A program made the translations under genes and the position numbers. Below the pieces are notes generated by a model that did not search any database, had not been told where the DNA came from, and saw nothing but the letters and a program-made list of their open reading frames with translations. DNA of 64,000 nucleotides from FEN-1350 sp964386005 (lineage in GTDB: Bacteria; Planctomycetota; Phycisphaerae; Sedimentisphaerales; Anaerohalosphaeraceae): assembly GCA_964386005.1 (NCBI GenBank), contig CAYLSB010000017.1, forward strand, positions 5,646-69,645, given 5' to 3'. Each line of letters starts with the position of its first letter. Within the stretch, counting starts at the first letter, position 1. Below, one piece after another: positions 62,558-64,000 of this stretch.

Positions 62558-63485
62558 CTCCTGCGGCGGTGCCGCAACTCAAAAGATTAGTCATTGATAG
62601 TAATCCCTACGGGATTTGTATCCGGTCTTTCGATATGTCGTAAGCATTTTGTATGGCATCGATTCGATCCGCATATTCGGCATTCATGATTAGCAATCGA
62701 ATCCGCAATTTTCATGGGAATCCCACATTGTTCTCCCCTCGCGGATTCTTCATTATGTTACCTCATGTATGAGATATTGTTTCAGGCCCGATTCTCGAAA
62801 CCGGAAACGATGATAAAACCCCCCGATGAATCCGTATATAAGGGAGATGCTTAATATGCCTTCGAAATAACTTAGAGTCGATTTGGCCGGCAAGCGACAG
62901 GGGCTTGGGCTTGCGGTCGTGCGGCGGATCGTCGAAAAACTTCAGGGGCGACTTTGGATTTCCTGTACGCCGACCCAAGGCGACCGGTTCACGTTTTGAT
63001 TGCCGAGAGACTACGATATTGACGGGTCCTCCATGACTCTTTCGGGGAATCACAAGCCCCCATATCCTTCATTTCTATCGTATCCGTAAAAATACCGATG
63101 GCCATGTACCGGCAGGTTATTAAGCGGCTTTTGGCCAATCGTAATTTTTACGACAATATCGAATTTTTCAATCGACGTAGTTTCTTTCTCGATATTTGCA
63201 TGATTACGCCTATCGGTAGTTTCCCTGTTTGCTTTCTTTTCTATGTTTCCCATATAATGATTGACGTTTGAGGAAGCGTTGTGTTCTTTTTCGATTCCAG
63301 TCAAAATCACCAAGGGAAAGAAAAATACTTATATATCAGGGATAAAATATAGATAAATCGCCGTTTTTCTTCGATTGAGTCATGTTGATCCTGTTTACCT
63401 TTCCACGAAATACGTGTCTTTCTCCCTTCACCAGAGCGGTTTCGGGAAAGGGGGTGTTGTCTGCGATTGCGATGGGAGATTAAAC
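62558..63485. other. Mostly gene-free stretch holding a decayed kinase end
   Basis: About 930 bases contain only the kinase remnant at 62877-63007 as identifiable content. A TTG-started minus-strand frame at 63050-63313 is not convincing. GGGAGATTAAAC at the end is the ribosome binding site of the following methyltransferase gene. Confidence 0.55.
62877..63007 (+). pseudogene. Remnant of a histidine kinase C-terminus
   Basis: A run of about 130 bases matches the 3' end of the histidine kinase at 60887-61900 at about 80 percent identity. It encodes DLAGKRQGLGLAVVRRIVEK, then LQGRLWIS...PTQG..FTF, before a stop replaces a serine near LPR. No N-terminal part remains. It is a decayed duplicate of a paralogous kinase gene. 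Confidence 0.8.
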
Positions 63486-64000
63486 ATGGCTGAAATTCAA
63501 GTCTTGGATTTGGGATGCGGCACGTTTCCATACAAAGCCGCCGAAAATGAGCATGTGACTCATGTGGATTGTAGATCCATCGTTTGTCCGGACGTGGTTC
63601 ACGATCTGTCGCAGTTCCCTTATCCTTTCGAAGATAATTCCTTCGATAAAATATACGCATCCCATGTTCTTGAGCATTTGCCTGGCAATATCCGGTTTAT
63701 GGAAGAAATTTACCGCATAGGCCGATCCGACGGTATCGCCATCATCCGGGTTCCTCATTTCAGCGGCCGTAGTGCATGGTGTGATCCAACCCATCTCCGG
63801 GCGTATAGCTACTATCAATTCTACTATTATAATCCGAAAAGTCGTGATTGGTATGGCAACTGTAATTTTGAAGTTCAACAAGTACGATTGAACTGGATTC
63901 GATTTCCTCAGGACAGGCCCCTGGTTGCCCGTGCCATGAACCGGCTCATTAACCCGGATATTTCACCGAATCTGAATATTTTCGATGAACAAAATGGCCT
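63486..64000 (+). CDS. Class I SAM-dependent methyltransferase, truncated by window end
   Basis: The frame opens at the ATG at 63486 (GGGAGA upstream) and stays open to the last base, so the C-terminus is outside. VLDLGCGTFPYKA is the SAM-binding motif I, HVTHVDCRS the second strand, FDKIYASHVLEHLPGNI the Methyltransf_11 post-motif, and AIIRVPHFSGRSAWCDPTH a later loop. The family often modifies sugars or small metabolites at the envelope; no neighbour is visible to define the substrate. Confidence 0.9.
   Translation, partial: MAEIQVLDLGCGTFPYKAAENEHVTHVDCRSIVCPDVVHDLSQFPYPFEDNSFDKIYASHVLEHLPGNIRFMEEIYRIGRSDGIAIIRVPHFSGRSAWCDPTHLRAYSYYQFYYYNPKSRDWYGNCNFEVQQVRLNWIRFPQDRPLVARAMNRLINPDISPNLNIFDEQNG

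Noticed and set aside
63050..63313. 87-aa minus-strand frame with IEK-type near-repeats
   Set aside because: It would start at TTG without a ribosome binding site, has low-complexity composition and matches no known family; treated as chance.

Overview
This window most likely comes from a planctomycete of the Phycisphaerae type, or a close PVC relative. The pointers are a dockerin-like calcium loop on an exported beta-helix protein, a PEP-CTERM tail, a type II/IV pseudopilin with the GFTLLEV cleavage motif, a hydrazine-synthase-alpha-like beta-propeller with CXXCH motifs, a fused E1 alpha-beta 2-oxoacid dehydrogenase, many exported plant-polysaccharide hydrolases, and Kdo genes (kdsA, waaA) that imply an LPS-bearing outer membrane. 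No rRNA, tRNA, CRISPR array or intact insertion sequence was seen.

Layout. 1-5140: end of a MacB-like ABC permease, then two divergently transcribed exported carbohydrate-active proteins with overlapping promoters. 5178-9880: minus-strand operon of fused E1, E2 with two lipoyl domains, and an M48 metalloprotease; no E3 is present. 10121-10900: DeoR-family repressor. 10901-13470: an accessory segment with a four-hairpin repeat, a decayed reading frame and a coupled AAA ATPase plus TOPRIM (DUF3226-like) pair, the best defence-system candidate here. 13471-21744: six-gene minus-strand L-rhamnose operon (PHP protein, unusual 561-aa MDR dehydrogenase, L-rhamnose isomerase, NCS1-like transporter, 62-aa membrane protein, aldolase/dehydrogenase fusion). 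It is followed upstream by a 33-aa Cys/Lys-rich miniprotein gene and a secreted GH78 alpha-L-rhamnosidase. A sequence resembling one beside the DeoR promoter recurs in front of the operon, so the accessory pair seems to sit between a regulator and its operon. No rhamnulokinase is visible.

25254-36931: M2/M3-like peptidase, OPT transporter, then a minus-strand operon of GH10 xylanase, a terpenoid-cyclase-like repeat protein and a 1618-aa protein joining a HzsA-like haem-binding region to a GHL10 glycosidase-like domain. 37107-43217: housekeeping minus-strand cluster (leuS, CYTH, lipid kinase, kdsA, radical SAM). 43750-45288: Rrf2 regulator, MazG-like protein, amidohydrolase. 45620-50782: ECF sigma factor with an overlapping membrane protein, a GH10-fold protein that has lost both catalytic glutamates, a ComEA-like HhH protein, a conserved small protein, a lipoprotein and a homocysteine methyltransferase with a duplicated zinc motif.

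50794-58268: waaA, a pseudopilin that seems to start at ATT, an exported beta-helix protein and an ECF sigma factor fused to membrane and extracytoplasmic segments. 58440-61900: STAS/anti-sigma kinase pair, PqaA-like protein, histidine kinase. 62045-64000: CHRD/PEP-CTERM protein, a decayed copy of the histidine kinase C-terminus, and a methyltransferase that runs off the end. Starts were re-chosen by ribosome binding site and domain boundary where the longest frame was implausible. All family assignments rest on motif recognition only; no database search was run.
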